From Methylobacterium fujisawaense (GTDB lineage Bacteria; Pseudomonadota; Alphaproteobacteria; Rhizobiales; Beijerinckiaceae): DNA of 64,000 bases. The notes beneath the pieces are model-generated. The model made no database searches. It worked only from the letters and a program-made list of their open reading frames with translations, and was not told where the DNA came from. Location: positions 124,001-188,000 of the forward strand of contig NZ_JACJIM010000006.1 in the NCBI RefSeq assembly GCF_014138435.1. Reading direction: 5' to 3'. Below are positions 23,538 through 32,216 of this stretch, piece after piece. The position numbers were made by a program, and so were the translations under genes. Every line of letters starts with the position of its first letter. Position 1 is the stretch's first letter.

Positions 23538-25085
23538 TCAGGTCTCCGAAGCCGTGAAATGCCGGGCCAGCACGGCGCGGACCTGCGCCACCAGATCGGC
23601 CTCCGGACACGAGATCTGCGCGGGCCGCGCCGCCTTCCACTCGGCGTTGCTGGCGATGGATTCGGCCGCCTGGGCACCCGCGATCAGGTCCTTGATCTGG
23701 ACCTCGCCGGCCAGACGCTCGTTCGAGCCCTGGATCACCGCCACGGGTGCGCGCCGGCGGTCGGCGTATTTCATCTGCGCCTTCATGCCGGCGGCGCCGA
23801 GGTAGAGCTCCGCCCGGATGCCGTCGGCGCGCAGGAGCGCCACCAGCCGCTGGTAATCGGCCATGTTCTCCCGGTCGAGGACCAGCACCACCACCGGCCC
23901 GGGCGCCTCGGCGCCTGCGAGCAGCGGGCTGTTCACGAGCTGGAGCGCCGAGAACAGCCGCGAGACGCCGATCGAGAAGCCGGTGGCCGGGACCGGCTCG
24001 GACCGGAACCGCCCGACGAGCCCGTCGTAGCGCCCGCCGCCCGCCACCGAGCCGAAGCGCACGGTCTGGCCGTCCTCGTTGGTGACCGGAAACGTCAGCT
24101 CGGCCTCATAGACCGGGCCGGTATAGTATTCGAGGCCGCGCACCACGCTCGGATCGGCGCGGATCACGTCGTGACCGTAGCCGGCGGCGGCGCAGAGGCG
24201 CATGATCGCGTGCAATTCGGCGATGCCCTCCCGGCCGGTCTCGGACTCGCCGACCGCGTCGTGCCAGCCGGCGAAGAACTTCTCCCAGAACGCCATCTTG
24301 TCGGCGCCGTCCCCGGCATCGGCCTGGAACGACACGTAGGCGAGGATCCGGCCGATCGCCGTCGCGTCGAGGCCCGCGCCCTTGGTGAAGTCGCCGCTCT
24401 CGTCCTTGCGGCCGGCGCCGAGGAGGTCGCGCACCCCGTCGACGCCGAGCCGGTCGAGCTTGTCGATCGCCCGCAGGACCGTCAGGCGCTGGCCGGCCTT
24501 GTCGGGACCGGCGAGCCCGATCGCCTCCATGACGCCGTCGAGCACCTTCCGGTTGTTGACCTTGACCACGTACTGGCCGCCGAGCCCGAGGCGGTTCAGC
24601 GTGTCGGCCATCAGCATGCAGGTCTCGGCATCGGCCGCGACGCTGCCGGCGCCCACGATGTCGGCGTCGAACTGCATGAACTGGCGGAAACGGCCCGGCC
24701 CCGGCTTCTCGTTGCGGAACACGTAGCCGGCCCGGTAGCTGCGATACGGCTTGGGCAGGGCGTCGTAGTTCTCGGCGACGAAGCGCGCGAGCGGCGCCGT
24801 CAGGTCGTAGCGGAGCGACAGCCACGCCTCGTCGTCGTCCTGGAACGAGAACACGCCCGCGTTCGGACGGTCGAGGTCGGGCAGGAACTTGCCGAGCGCC
24901 TCGGTGTACTCGACGAAGGGCGTCTCCAGGGCCTCGAAGCCGTAGAGCTCGAAGCTCTTGCGGATCGTCTCCAGCATCCGCCCCTGCGCGGCGATCTCAC
25001 CGGCGCGCCGGTCGACGAAGCCGCGCGGCAGGCGGGGCTTCAAGGTCTCGGCCTTCTCGGCCTTGGGGGTGTCGGCCTTGGACAT
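23538..25085 (-). CDS. hisS: Histidyl-tRNA synthetase
   Basis: This 515-aa class II synthetase charges tRNA-His. Visible elements are motif 2 (VFRNEKPGPGRFRQFMQ), the HisA-like RGLEYYTGPVYE and SVAGGGRYDGLVGRF, and a C-terminal anticodon-binding domain (VVVLVLDRENMADYQRLVAL). Motif 2 reads RNEKPGPGRFRQFMQ rather than the usual RxERPQxGRxRQFHQ. This is the variant found in alphaproteobacteria whose tRNA-His lacks the extra G-1 nucleotide. ATG 25085 gives the MSKADTPKAEK start. It is followed on the same strand by the small secreted gene, hisZ and hisG. Confidence 0.95.
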   Translation of the reverse strand: MSKADTPKAEKAETLKPRLPRGFVDRRAGEIAAQGRMLETIRKSFELYGFEALETPFVEYTEALGKFLPDLDRPNAGVFSFQDDDEAWLSLRYDLTAPLARFVAENYDALPKPYRSYRAGYVFRNEKPGPGRFRQFMQFDADIVGAGSVAADAETCMLMADTLNRLGLGGQYVVKVNNRKVLDGVMEAIGLAGPDKAGQRLTVLRAIDKLDRLGVDGVRDLLGAGRKDESGDFTKGAGLDATAIGRILAYVSFQADAGDGADKMAFWEKFFAGWHDAVGESETGREGIAELHAIMRLCAAAGYGHDVIRADPSVVRGLEYYTGPVYEAELTFPVTNEDGQTVRFGSVAGGGRYDGLVGRFRSEPVPATGFSIGVSRLFSALQLVNSPLLAGAEAPGPVVVLVLDRENMADYQRLVALLRADGIRAELYLGAAGMKAQMKYADRRRAPVAVIQGSNERLAGEVQIKDLIAGAQAAESIASNAEWKAARPAQISCPEADLVAQVRAVLARHFTASET

Positions 25086-25217
25086 GTGCGCGCGTTCGCT
25101 TCTCGCGGACCCGGAGCCCGGGTCCGGCATCGGATCTTGAATCGTCTCCGCCGGGCGGAGAACCCTTGGCCGGGCTCTAAAGCATGCCGCGCGAAAGGGG
25201 AATTCGGTTGGCGGGGC

Positions 25218-25721
25218 TCAGTACGGCGCCGTCAGCTTGAGCCAGAGCAGGGCCGCGAGGCTCACCACGGCGATCGGCATCTGCAGCGGACGCAGGCGGG
25301 CATGCGCCAGCGGCACCTCGCCGGCGCGCGCCGCGATCGGGTCGAGGATCCCGATGGCGGCGTAGCCGAGGATCAGCATCGCCAGCGCCGGCACGGCCTT
25401 GCCCATCACCGCCGTGAACAGGCTGGCCAGCCCGAGACCGTACAGGATCAGCATCGTCACGAGCTGCGACACCTGCGGGCCGCCCTCGGTCCGGAAGCTG
25501 ACGCCCCGGCGCACCCCGGCCAGGAACAGCAGGATCGAGGCCGCATAGAGCAGGGTGAACAGCGCCACCAGATAATCGAGGGGCTGGCCGTTCAGCCACC
25601 ACGCCACCGCGGCCCCGACGGCGATCGGCACCATGGGGCCGAAGCCGAAGACGAGGTCGAGCCAGGGGATCCGGCGCGGCTCGCGCGTGGTGAGGGTGCG
25701 TCCGGTAGCGTCGTCGCGCAT
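25218..25721 (-). CDS. DUF3429 family membrane protein
   Basis: This 167-aa protein has five hydrophobic segments: LVFGFGPMVPIAVGAAVAWW, YLVALFTLLYAASILLFLAG, LVTMLILYGLGLASLFTAV, a segment near ALAMLILGYAAIGILD, and the final IAVVSLAALLWLKL. The GVRRGVSFR loop after segment 2 is a DUF3429 hallmark. Function is unknown. It is divergent from rho. ATG 25721 gives a natural start (MRDDATGRTL). The 406 bases to rho contain no other gene and probably hold both promoters. Confidence 0.75.
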   Translation of the reverse strand: MRDDATGRTLTTREPRRIPWLDLVFGFGPMVPIAVGAAVAWWLNGQPLDYLVALFTLLYAASILLFLAGVRRGVSFRTEGGPQVSQLVTMLILYGLGLASLFTAVMGKAVPALAMLILGYAAIGILDPIAARAGEVPLAHARLRPLQMPIAVVSLAALLWLKLTAPY

Positions 25722-26127
25722 GGCGGTCAGGGGGGACTCTCGGTTGGACGGTCTGCTGCGCTGCAGCACCGGGACGGGGAACGGCCGCGCGCCGGCCCGG
25801 TTCCGATGACCCCGTCTGCGGGCTTGCCTCTCTAGCGCCGGCTCGGCGTCCCGGCGAGGCCCTTGCGGCCGGGCCTTTGCGGTCCCCGCGCCGGCATCCC
25901 GCGCCGGGCCCTTGAGTGCGGGCGAAAAAGGCGTTATCTCTACTGCGCCCTCATCACAAGGTCTGCGCCGCAGCGCGCCCGTGAGCCGCGAGGGTCCTGC
26001 CTCATCGGTTTCGCCAATCTGACCCCGGGCCCCTCGCCGCAGCGCGGCCCGCTCTTCGGCGCCCATCCCCCGGGTGCCTGGCACTGAACCGGCCCTCCCA
26101 CCTCTTCCGTCGGTTGCAAGACACCCC

Positions 26128-27477
26128 ATGACGCCAAACCCCGACGCCCTCGCCGACATCGAGACCGCGGAGCCGGCCGATGCGCCCACCATGCCCGCCG
26201 CCCTCGAGGGCGTCCGCGAGGTCAAGCTCCAAGACCTCAAGTCGAAGACGCCCACCGACCTGACGGCCTTCGCCGAGGAGGTCGAGGTCGAGAACGCCTC
26301 GACCATGCGCAAGCAGGAGCTGATGTTCGCCATCCTGAAGCAGCTCGCTGCCAAGGAGGTCGAGATCATCGGCTCGGGCACCGTCGAGGTGCTGCAGGAC
26401 GGCTTCGGCTTCCTGCGCTCCTCCGACTCGAACTACCTGCCCGGCCCCGACGACATCTACATCTCGCCGACCCAGATCCGCCGCTTCGGCCTGCGCACCG
26501 GCGACACCGTCGAGGGCCCGATCCGCGGCCCCAAGGACGGCGAGCGCTACTTCGCGCTCCTCAAGGTCAACACGATCAACTTCGAGAACCCGGAGAAGAT
26601 CAAGCACAAGGTCCACTTCGACAACCTGACGCCGCTCTTCCCGACCAAGCGGTTCAAGCTCGAGCTGGACAACCCGACCAAGAAGGATTTCTCCCCGCGG
26701 ATCATCGACATCGTGGCGCCGATCGGAAAGGGCCAGCGCGCCCTGATCGTGGCGCCGCCGCGCACGGGTAAGACCGTGCTGATGCAGAACATCGCGCAGT
26801 CGATCACCCTCAATCACCCCGAGTGCTACCTGATCGTGCTGCTCATCGACGAGCGGCCCGAGGAGGTCACCGACATGCAGCGCTCGGTGAAGGGCGAGGT
26901 CATCGCCTCGACCTTCGACGAGCCGGCCACCCGCCACGTGCAGGTCGCCGAGATGGTGATCGAGAAGGCCAAGCGCCTCGTGGAGCACGGGCGCGACGTC
27001 GTGATCCTGCTCGACTCGATCACCCGCCTCGGCCGCGCCTACAACACCGTGGTGCCGTCCTCCGGCAAGGTGCTGACCGGCGGTGTCGACGCCAACGCCC
27101 TGCAGCGGCCCAAGCGCTTCTTCGGCGCGGCCCGCAACATCGAGGAGGGCGGCTCGCTCTCGATCATCGCCACCGCGCTCATCGACACCGGCTCGCGCAT
27201 GGACGAGGTGATCTTCGAGGAGTTCAAGGGCACCGGCAACTCCGAGATCATCCTGGACCGCAAGGTCTCCGACAAGCGCATCTTCCCGGCGATCGACATC
27301 ACCCGCTCGGGCACCCGCAAGGAGGAGCTGCTGGTCCCGCCGGATTCGCTCAAGAAGACCTACGTGCTGCGCCGCATCCTCAACCCGATGGGCGTCACCG
27401 ACGCGATCGAGTTCCTGCTCGACAAGCTGCGCCAGACCAAGAGCAACAGCGACTTCTTCGACTCGATGAACACCTGA
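26128..27477 (+). CDS. rho: Transcription termination factor Rho
   Basis: This 449-aa hexameric RNA helicase ends transcription at Rho-dependent sites. It has the N-terminal Rho domain (KLQDLKSKTPTDLTAFAEE), the primary RNA-binding cold-shock fold (GFGFLRSSDSNYLPGPDDIY), Walker A (APPRTGKTVLMQ), Walker B (DVVILLDSITRLGRAYN), the Q-loop (SGKVLTGGVDANALQRPK) and the R-loop (GSRMDEVIFEEFKGTGN). The first about 25 residues are an acidic, Ala/Pro-rich extension. ATG 26128 gives MTPNPDALADIET. The downstream palindromic repeat at 27510-27620 may end its transcript. Confidence 0.97.
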   Translation: MTPNPDALADIETAEPADAPTMPAALEGVREVKLQDLKSKTPTDLTAFAEEVEVENASTMRKQELMFAILKQLAAKEVEIIGSGTVEVLQDGFGFLRSSDSNYLPGPDDIYISPTQIRRFGLRTGDTVEGPIRGPKDGERYFALLKVNTINFENPEKIKHKVHFDNLTPLFPTKRFKLELDNPTKKDFSPRIIDIVAPIGKGQRALIVAPPRTGKTVLMQNIAQSITLNHPECYLIVLLIDERPEEVTDMQRSVKGEVIASTFDEPATRHVQVAEMVIEKAKRLVEHGRDVVILLDSITRLGRAYNTVVPSSGKVLTGGVDANALQRPKRFFGAARNIEEGGSLSIIATALIDTGSRMDEVIFEEFKGTGNSEIILDRKVSDKRIFPAIDITRSGTRKEELLVPPDSLKKTYVLRRILNPMGVTDAIEFLLDKLRQTKSNSDFFDSMNT

Positions 27478-27509
27478 GGCGCCGGTTCAACGGGCATCCC
27501 AACCCGTCG

Positions 27510-27620
27510 CCTCCTCCTCGGGTGCGGCGCAGCCGCCTCGGAGGAGGGCTCCAGGGATCGCAGGGCATCCGGAGGCCTCCTTCGAGGCCTCCGCTGCGCT
27601 ACGGCACCTCAGGATGAGGG
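27510..27620. repeat. Palindromic intergenic repeat, copy 2
   Basis: Same family as 12262-12376. The right arm, GAGGCCTCCTTCGAGGCCTC to CACCTCAGGATGAGGG, matches copy 1 closely, while the left arm (CTCCTCCTCGGGTGCGGCGC) has diverged. It lies 33 bases after the rho stop, in a 386-base gap before maf that shows nothing else. Confidence 0.7.
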
Positions 27621-27863
27621 GGAGGGTTGGAGGGCCGGTGTGCCCCGGTGTGCCTCTGTCCCGCCGCGGCACGGAAGCGACCGGCTCCGCGATGCGGCCG
27701 TTGACTGTCTCCTAACCCCTCCCTGCCAAGGTCCTCTTCGGGCGCCAGGTTGCGTATCGGCGCCGCGACAGCCCCGCCGGCCGGTCCATCCCGGCGGCGG
27801 GGCTCGTCGCAGCCCGGGCGATCCCCGGCTTGCACCGATCCCCGGATCCGTGACACTGGCGCG

Positions 27864-28475
27864 ATGCTCCGCTCGCCCTGGACCGGTCCGGATCCGCTCC
27901 TCCTCGCCTCGACCAGCCCGACCCGGCGCCTCCTCCTGGAGAGCGCCGCCCTGCCGGTCGAGACCGCCGCCCCGGATGTCGACGAGCGCGCCCTGGAAGC
28001 GGAGTGCGCCGGCCTGTCCCCGCCCGACCTCGCCCTGGTGCTCGCCCGCGCCAAGGCGGAATCGGTGGCGGCGCGCCATCCCGGCCGGATCGTCATCGGC
28101 GCCGATCAGGTGCTCGATCTCGACGGCACCGTGTTCCACAAGCCGGCCGATGCGCAGGCCGCCCGGGCCCAGCTCGCCCGTCTGTCCGGCCGCACCCACG
28201 CCCTGCATTCCGCCGTGGTCCTGGCCGGGGCGGTGCAGGACGCCTTCGTGGAGACCGCCCGGCTGACCCTTCGCCCCCTCGATGAAAGGGCCATCGCGGC
28301 CTATGTGGGCTGTGCCGGCGAGGCGCGGGTGCGGTCGAGCGTCGGCGGCTACCAGCTCGAAGGGCCTGGGATCCACCTGTTCGAATCGGTCGTGGGCGAC
28401 CACAGCACCGTGCTGGGCCTGCCGCTGCTGCCGCTCCTCGCCCGCCTGCGCGGGGCCGGGGTTCTGGATTTTTGA
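27864..28475 (+). CDS. maf: Maf family nucleotide pyrophosphatase
   Basis: This 203-aa protein has the Maf signature LLLASTSPTRRLLLE at its start (SxSPRRxxLL pattern), VIGADQVLDLDG (catalytic Asp) and KPADAQAARAQLARLSGRTH. SSVGGYQLEGPGIHLFE follows near the end. Maf enzymes hydrolyse non-canonical or pyrimidine nucleoside triphosphates to monophosphates and restrict septum formation when overproduced. ATG 27864 gives MLRSPWTGPDP. It heads the maf-CDF-aroE-coaE-dnaQ run; in many alphaproteobacteria maf is directly followed by aroE. Confidence 0.9.
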   Translation: MLRSPWTGPDPLLLASTSPTRRLLLESAALPVETAAPDVDERALEAECAGLSPPDLALVLARAKAESVAARHPGRIVIGADQVLDLDGTVFHKPADAQAARAQLARLSGRTHALHSAVVLAGAVQDAFVETARLTLRPLDERAIAAYVGCAGEARVRSSVGGYQLEGPGIHLFESVVGDHSTVLGLPLLPLLARLRGAGVLDF

Positions 28476-28487
28476 GGGAGCCTCCCC

Positions 28488-29459
28488 TTGGCCGGGCATG
28501 ACCATTCCCACGACGGCCACGCTCACGGAGGCCATGCCCATGGCGGCCACGGCGGCCACGCGCACGCGCCGAAGGATTTCGGCACGGCCTTCGCCATCGG
28601 CATCGTCCTCAACACCGCCTTCGTGGTGATCGAGGCGGCCTACGGCTATCTCAGCAACTCCATGTCCCTGGTGGCCGATGCCGGCCACAACCTCTCGGAC
28701 GTTCTGGGCCTCGCGGCGGCCTGGATCGCCGCCGTGCTGGTGCGCCGCCGCGCCACCGCGCGCTTCACCTACGGCTATCGCGGCTCCTCGATCCTGGCCG
28801 CCCTGTTCAACGCCGTGGTCCTGCTGATCGCCATGGGGGCGGTGATCTGGGAGGCGCTGGTCCGGCTGGTCCATCCGGAGCCGGTCGCGGGCACGACCGT
28901 GATGGTGGTGGCCGCGGTGGGAATCCTGGTCAACGGCCTCACCGCGTGGCTCTTCGTGAGCGGCGCCAAGGGCGACATCAACGTCCGCGGGGCGTTCCTC
29001 CACATGGCGGCCGACGCCGCCGTCTCGGCCGGGGTCGTGATCGCGGGCCTCGTGATCCAGCTCACCGGCTTCGCCTGGCTCGACCCGGCGGTCAGCCTCG
29101 TCATCGCGGCTCTGGTCGTCTGGGCGACCTGGGGCCTGCTGCGCGACAGCGTGGCGATGTCCCTCGACGCCGTGCCGCCGCAGATCTCTCCCGATGCCGT
29201 GACCGGCTTCCTCCTCGGACGGCCCGGCGTTGCCGGCCTGCACGACCTGCATATCTGGCCCATGAGCACCACCAGCATCGCCCTGACCGTCCATCTCGTG
29301 ATGGCGGAGGGGCATCAGGCTCACGGCCACCCCGGCAACGGCTTCCTCAACGAGACCGCCGAGGGCCTGCGCACCCGGTTCGGCATCGGCCACGCGACGT
29401 TGCAGATCGAGGAGGCCGGCGGCCCGGCCTGCCGCCTCGCGCAGGATTGCGCGGCATGA
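28488..29459 (+). CDS. Cation diffusion facilitator metal exporter (CzcD/ZitB type)
   Basis: This 323-aa protein has a His-rich N-terminus (HDHSHDGHAHGGHAHGGH), six membrane segments and a cytoplasmic C-terminal domain. The metal sites HxxxD appear twice: ADAGHNLSD in segment 2 and HMAADAAVS in segment 5. This pattern is typical of Zn2+/Cd2+ or Co2+ exporters working by proton antiport. The start is TTG 28488, preceded by GAGGGAG at good spacing; nearby ATGs are out of frame. Its TGA overlaps the aroE ATG. It splits the usual maf-aroE pair. Confidence 0.9.
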   Translation: MAGHDHSHDGHAHGGHAHGGHGGHAHAPKDFGTAFAIGIVLNTAFVVIEAAYGYLSNSMSLVADAGHNLSDVLGLAAAWIAAVLVRRRATARFTYGYRGSSILAALFNAVVLLIAMGAVIWEALVRLVHPEPVAGTTVMVVAAVGILVNGLTAWLFVSGAKGDINVRGAFLHMAADAAVSAGVVIAGLVIQLTGFAWLDPAVSLVIAALVVWATWGLLRDSVAMSLDAVPPQISPDAVTGFLLGRPGVAGLHDLHIWPMSTTSIALTVHLVMAEGHQAHGHPGNGFLNETAEGLRTRFGIGHATLQIEEAGGPACRLAQDCAA

Positions 29460-30304
29460 GCGTCGCGAATCCCCGCGCCTTCGTGGTCGGCCACCCGATC
29501 GCCCATTCGCGCTCGCCGCTGATCCACGGTTACTGGCTCGCCGCGCACGGGATCCCGGGCTCCTACGAGCGGCTCGACGTGCCGCCGGCGGCGTTTCCGG
29601 ACTTCATCCGCGCCCTGCCGGATTCGGGCTTCCGGGGCGGCAACGTCACGATCCCCCACAAGGAGGCGGCCTTCGCGCTGGCCGACACCCTGACGCCGCG
29701 GGCCAAGGCGATCGGCGCGGTGAACACCCTGGTGGTCGAGCCCGACGGGCGGATCCGCGGCGACAACACCGACGCGCCGGGCTTCTGCGCCCATCTCGAC
29801 CACACCTTAGGCGCAGCCTGGCAGGCGCGGGCGGGCGGCACCGCCCTGGTGCTCGGCGCCGGCGGCGCCGCGCGGGCGATCGTGGTCGGGCTGGCCGAGC
29901 GGGGCCTGCGGCGCATCTGGGTCGCCAACCGCACCGCGGCCCGGGCCGAGGCGGTGGCGGCGCTCGCGCCGGGCATCGGCGCGGCGCTCGCCTGGGACGA
30001 CCTGCCGGCGGCGCTCGCCGGGACCGGCCTCCTGGTCAACACCACGTCCCTCGGCATGAAGGGCCAGCCGCCCCTCGCCATCGACCTGTCGCCCCTGCCG
30101 GCGGAGGCGGCCGTGGCCGACATCGTCTACGCACCCCTGGAGACGGAGCTCCTCGCGGCGGCGCGCCGCCGGGGGCTCGCGGCCGTGGACGGGCTCGGCA
30201 TGCTGCTGCACCAGGCGGTGCCGGGCTTCGAGGCGTGGTTCGGCCCGCGCCCCGCCGTCACCCCGGCGCTGCGCGACCGGATCGTGGCGGATCTCGCCGG
30301 ATGA
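29456..30304 (+). CDS. aroE: Shikimate dehydrogenase
   Basis: AroE reduces 3-dehydroshikimate to shikimate with NADPH in aromatic amino-acid synthesis. The 282-aa product has the substrate site VVGHPIAHSRSPLIHGYW, GGNVTIPHKEAA (catalytic Lys) and GAVNTLV. The nucleotide-binding glycine loop VLGAGGAARAI and ANRTAARAE follow, then DGLGMLLHQAVPGFE. It overlaps the CDF gene (ATGA) and the coaE gene (ATGA), so the three are translationally coupled. Confidence 0.95.
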   Translation: MSVANPRAFVVGHPIAHSRSPLIHGYWLAAHGIPGSYERLDVPPAAFPDFIRALPDSGFRGGNVTIPHKEAAFALADTLTPRAKAIGAVNTLVVEPDGRIRGDNTDAPGFCAHLDHTLGAAWQARAGGTALVLGAGGAARAIVVGLAERGLRRIWVANRTAARAEAVAALAPGIGAALAWDDLPAALAGTGLLVNTTSLGMKGQPPLAIDLSPLPAEAAVADIVYAPLETELLAAARRRGLAAVDGLGMLLHQAVPGFEAWFGPRPAVTPALRDRIVADLAG

Positions 30305-30939
30305 CCCCGAAGGCCGGATCCGGACCCGTCATCCTCGGGCTCACCGGCTCGATCGGCATGGGCAAGTCCGCCACCGCCCGGATGTTCGCCGACCGCGACG
30401 TCCCGGTTCACGACGCCGACGCCGCGGTCCACGCCCTCTACGGGCCCGGAGGCGCGGCCGCCGCGGCGATCGGCGCGGCCTTTCCCGGCGTGCTCGACGA
30501 CGACGGCGGCGTCGACCGGACGCGGCTGCGCGCCGCGGTGCTCGACGCGCCCGACCGGATGGCGGCGCTGGAGGCCATCGTCCATCCCCTGGTCCGGGCG
30601 GCCAGCGCGGACTTCCTGGCGCGGCACGCGGCGGCGGCGCTGGTCGTCCTCGACATCCCGCTCCTCTACGAGACCGGCGGCGCGGGCCGCTGCGACGCGG
30701 TCGTGGTGGTGAGCGCCCCGCCCGAGATCCAGCGCGCCCGGGTGCTCGCCCGCCCCGGCATGACCGAGGCGGCCTTCGCGGCGATCCTGGCCAAGCAGAT
30801 GCCCGACGCCGAGAAGCGCGCCCGGGCGGATTTCGTCATCGACACGAGCCGGGGTTTTCCCGCCGCCGAGGCCGAGGTGGCGCGGATCGTCGAGCGCCTC
30901 ACGGCGCATCGTGCGGAGCCGCACCACGGCACCGGATGA
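30301..30939 (+). CDS. coaE: Dephospho-CoA kinase
   Basis: CoaE phosphorylates dephospho-CoA in the last step of coenzyme A synthesis. The 212-aa protein has Walker A LTGSIGMGKSATARMF, DVPVHDADAAVHALY, the HPLVRA block and VVLDIPLLYETG, then RADFVIDTS near the end. ATG 30301 overlaps the aroE stop. The aroE-coaE-dnaQ order is conserved in alphaproteobacteria and often lies near the chromosomal origin. Confidence 0.94.
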   Translation: MTPKAGSGPVILGLTGSIGMGKSATARMFADRDVPVHDADAAVHALYGPGGAAAAAIGAAFPGVLDDDGGVDRTRLRAAVLDAPDRMAALEAIVHPLVRAASADFLARHAAAALVVLDIPLLYETGGAGRCDAVVVVSAPPEIQRARVLARPGMTEAAFAAILAKQMPDAEKRARADFVIDTSRGFPAAEAEVARIVERLTAHRAEPHHGTG

Positions 30940-31005
30940 CACGCCCGCGCGGATGAATATCTGCGGTTGCGTTCCGGGGGGAACACGAACGGCAGGATGG
31001 ACGTG

Positions 31006-31221
31006 ATGGCGCGGCACTCCGGCGGGATGGATCCGGTCCGGTCCGGCGGCCTCGGGGCCGCGACCCTTCTCGTGCTGCTGGCGGCCATGCCCGCGCAGGC
31101 CCAGTACGCCGCCAGCTGCCCCCCGCCGAAGAAGTTCGCGGCCGGCGCCTGCGTCACCGCCTGTCCGGGCGGCTACGAGGACCGGGGACCCGTCTGCGTC
31201 TACCGCAACACGTCCCGCTGA
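31006..31221 (+). CDS. Small secreted cysteine-containing protein
   Basis: This peptide of about 71 aa has a signal sequence (LGAATLLVLLAAMPAQA, cleavage before QYAASC) and a short mature part with four cysteines: SCPPPKKFAAGACVTACPGG and GPVCVYRN. It probably forms two disulfides in the periplasm. AGGA lies 8 bases before ATG 31006; ATG 30997 and TTG 30967 are other in-frame starts. No family is recognised, though short Pro/Cys-rich exported peptides of this form are common in Methylobacterium. Confidence 0.6.
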   Translation: MARHSGGMDPVRSGGLGAATLLVLLAAMPAQAQYAASCPPPKKFAAGACVTACPGGYEDRGPVCVYRNTSR

Positions 31222-31292
31222 GGCGCACGGGAGCTTAACCCCTCCGCCTTATCCGGCTAGGGTCCGCCCCCACCCCGCGAGTCGCGAGACCC

Positions 31293-32015
31293 ATGCTGCG
31301 CGAGATCGTCCTCGACACCGAGACCACCGGCACGGAGGCGAAGGGAGGCGACCGGCTGATCGAGATCGGCGCGGTGGAACTCCTCAACCACATCCCCACC
31401 GGCCGGAGCTTCCACCGCTATTGCAACCCGCAGCGGGCGGTCTCCGAGGGGGCGTTCAATGTCCACGGCCTGTCCGACGCGTTCCTGGCCGACAAGCCGG
31501 TCTTCGCGGAGATCGTCGGTGAGCTGCTGGCCTTCCTGGCCGACGGACGCCTCGTCATCCACAACGCGCCTTTCGACGTCGGCTTCCTCAACATGGAATA
31601 CGCCCGGCTCGGCGCGAACGCCCCGCCCCCGATCCGGCTGGAGGACGTGGTCGACACCCTGCCGATGGCCCGGCGCAAGCATCCGGGCGCGGCCAACAAC
31701 CTCGACGCCCTCTGCAGCCGCTACGGCATCGACAACACCCGGCGCACCAAGCACGGGGCGCTCCTCGACGCGCAGATCCTGGCCGAGGTCTATGTCGAGC
31801 TCCTCGGGGGCAAGCAGACCAGCCTCGGGCTCTTGGACGCGGAGCAAGCCGCCCCGGTGGCCGGATCTTCCGTCCAGGCCGTGGCCCCCGTGGCGCCCCG
31901 TCCCTACCGGAGCCGTCTTACCGATGCGGAGCGCACCCGCCACGACGGCTTCCGCGCGAGCCTCGGTCCTGCCGCGATCTGGGCCGACTATATCGGGGCG
32001 GACGATCCCGTCTGA
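31293..32015 (+). CDS. dnaQ: DNA polymerase III epsilon subunit (proofreading exonuclease)
   Basis: This 240-aa 3'-5' exonuclease of the replicative polymerase carries all DEDDh motifs: ExoI VLDTETTG, ExoII HNAPFDVGFLNME and ExoIII KHGALLDAQILAEVY. NVHGLSDAFL is also typical. The C-terminal stretch from about 175 (TSLGLLDAEQAAP onward) is the tether that binds the alpha subunit. ATG 31293 gives MLREIVLDTETTG. It is 70 bases downstream of the small secreted gene. Confidence 0.96.
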   Translation: MLREIVLDTETTGTEAKGGDRLIEIGAVELLNHIPTGRSFHRYCNPQRAVSEGAFNVHGLSDAFLADKPVFAEIVGELLAFLADGRLVIHNAPFDVGFLNMEYARLGANAPPPIRLEDVVDTLPMARRKHPGAANNLDALCSRYGIDNTRRTKHGALLDAQILAEVYVELLGGKQTSLGLLDAEQAAPVAGSSVQAVAPVAPRPYRSRLTDAERTRHDGFRASLGPAAIWADYIGADDPV

Positions 32016-32216
32016 TCCGGCGGTCTGATCCCTAAGCCTGCTGCGCGGCGCCGACGGTTGTCGCATTGCACAGGGGCGTTTATTGCAATGCACAAAACAT
32101 CCTCGACACATCATCTCGCAAGATGGTGAGGGTCGGCTCATGCGATGCCCGTGCGGTGGCGCAGGCGCATCGGGTCCGGCCGTGACAGAGACATTGAGGC
32201 AGTGAGGCGCGCACGC
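32016..32216. promoter_or_regulatory. Promoter region with PhaR-like box upstream of esterase gene
   Basis: TGCAATGCACAA at 32084-32095 fits the palindrome-like consensus I recall for the polyhydroxybutyrate regulator PhaR (TGCRNYGCASMA). A weaker copy, CGCATTGCACAG, lies at 32063-32074. The region is AT-richer than its surroundings. Since the next gene is a PHB-depolymerase-like esterase, PhaR control is a reasonable guess. Confidence 0.4.
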
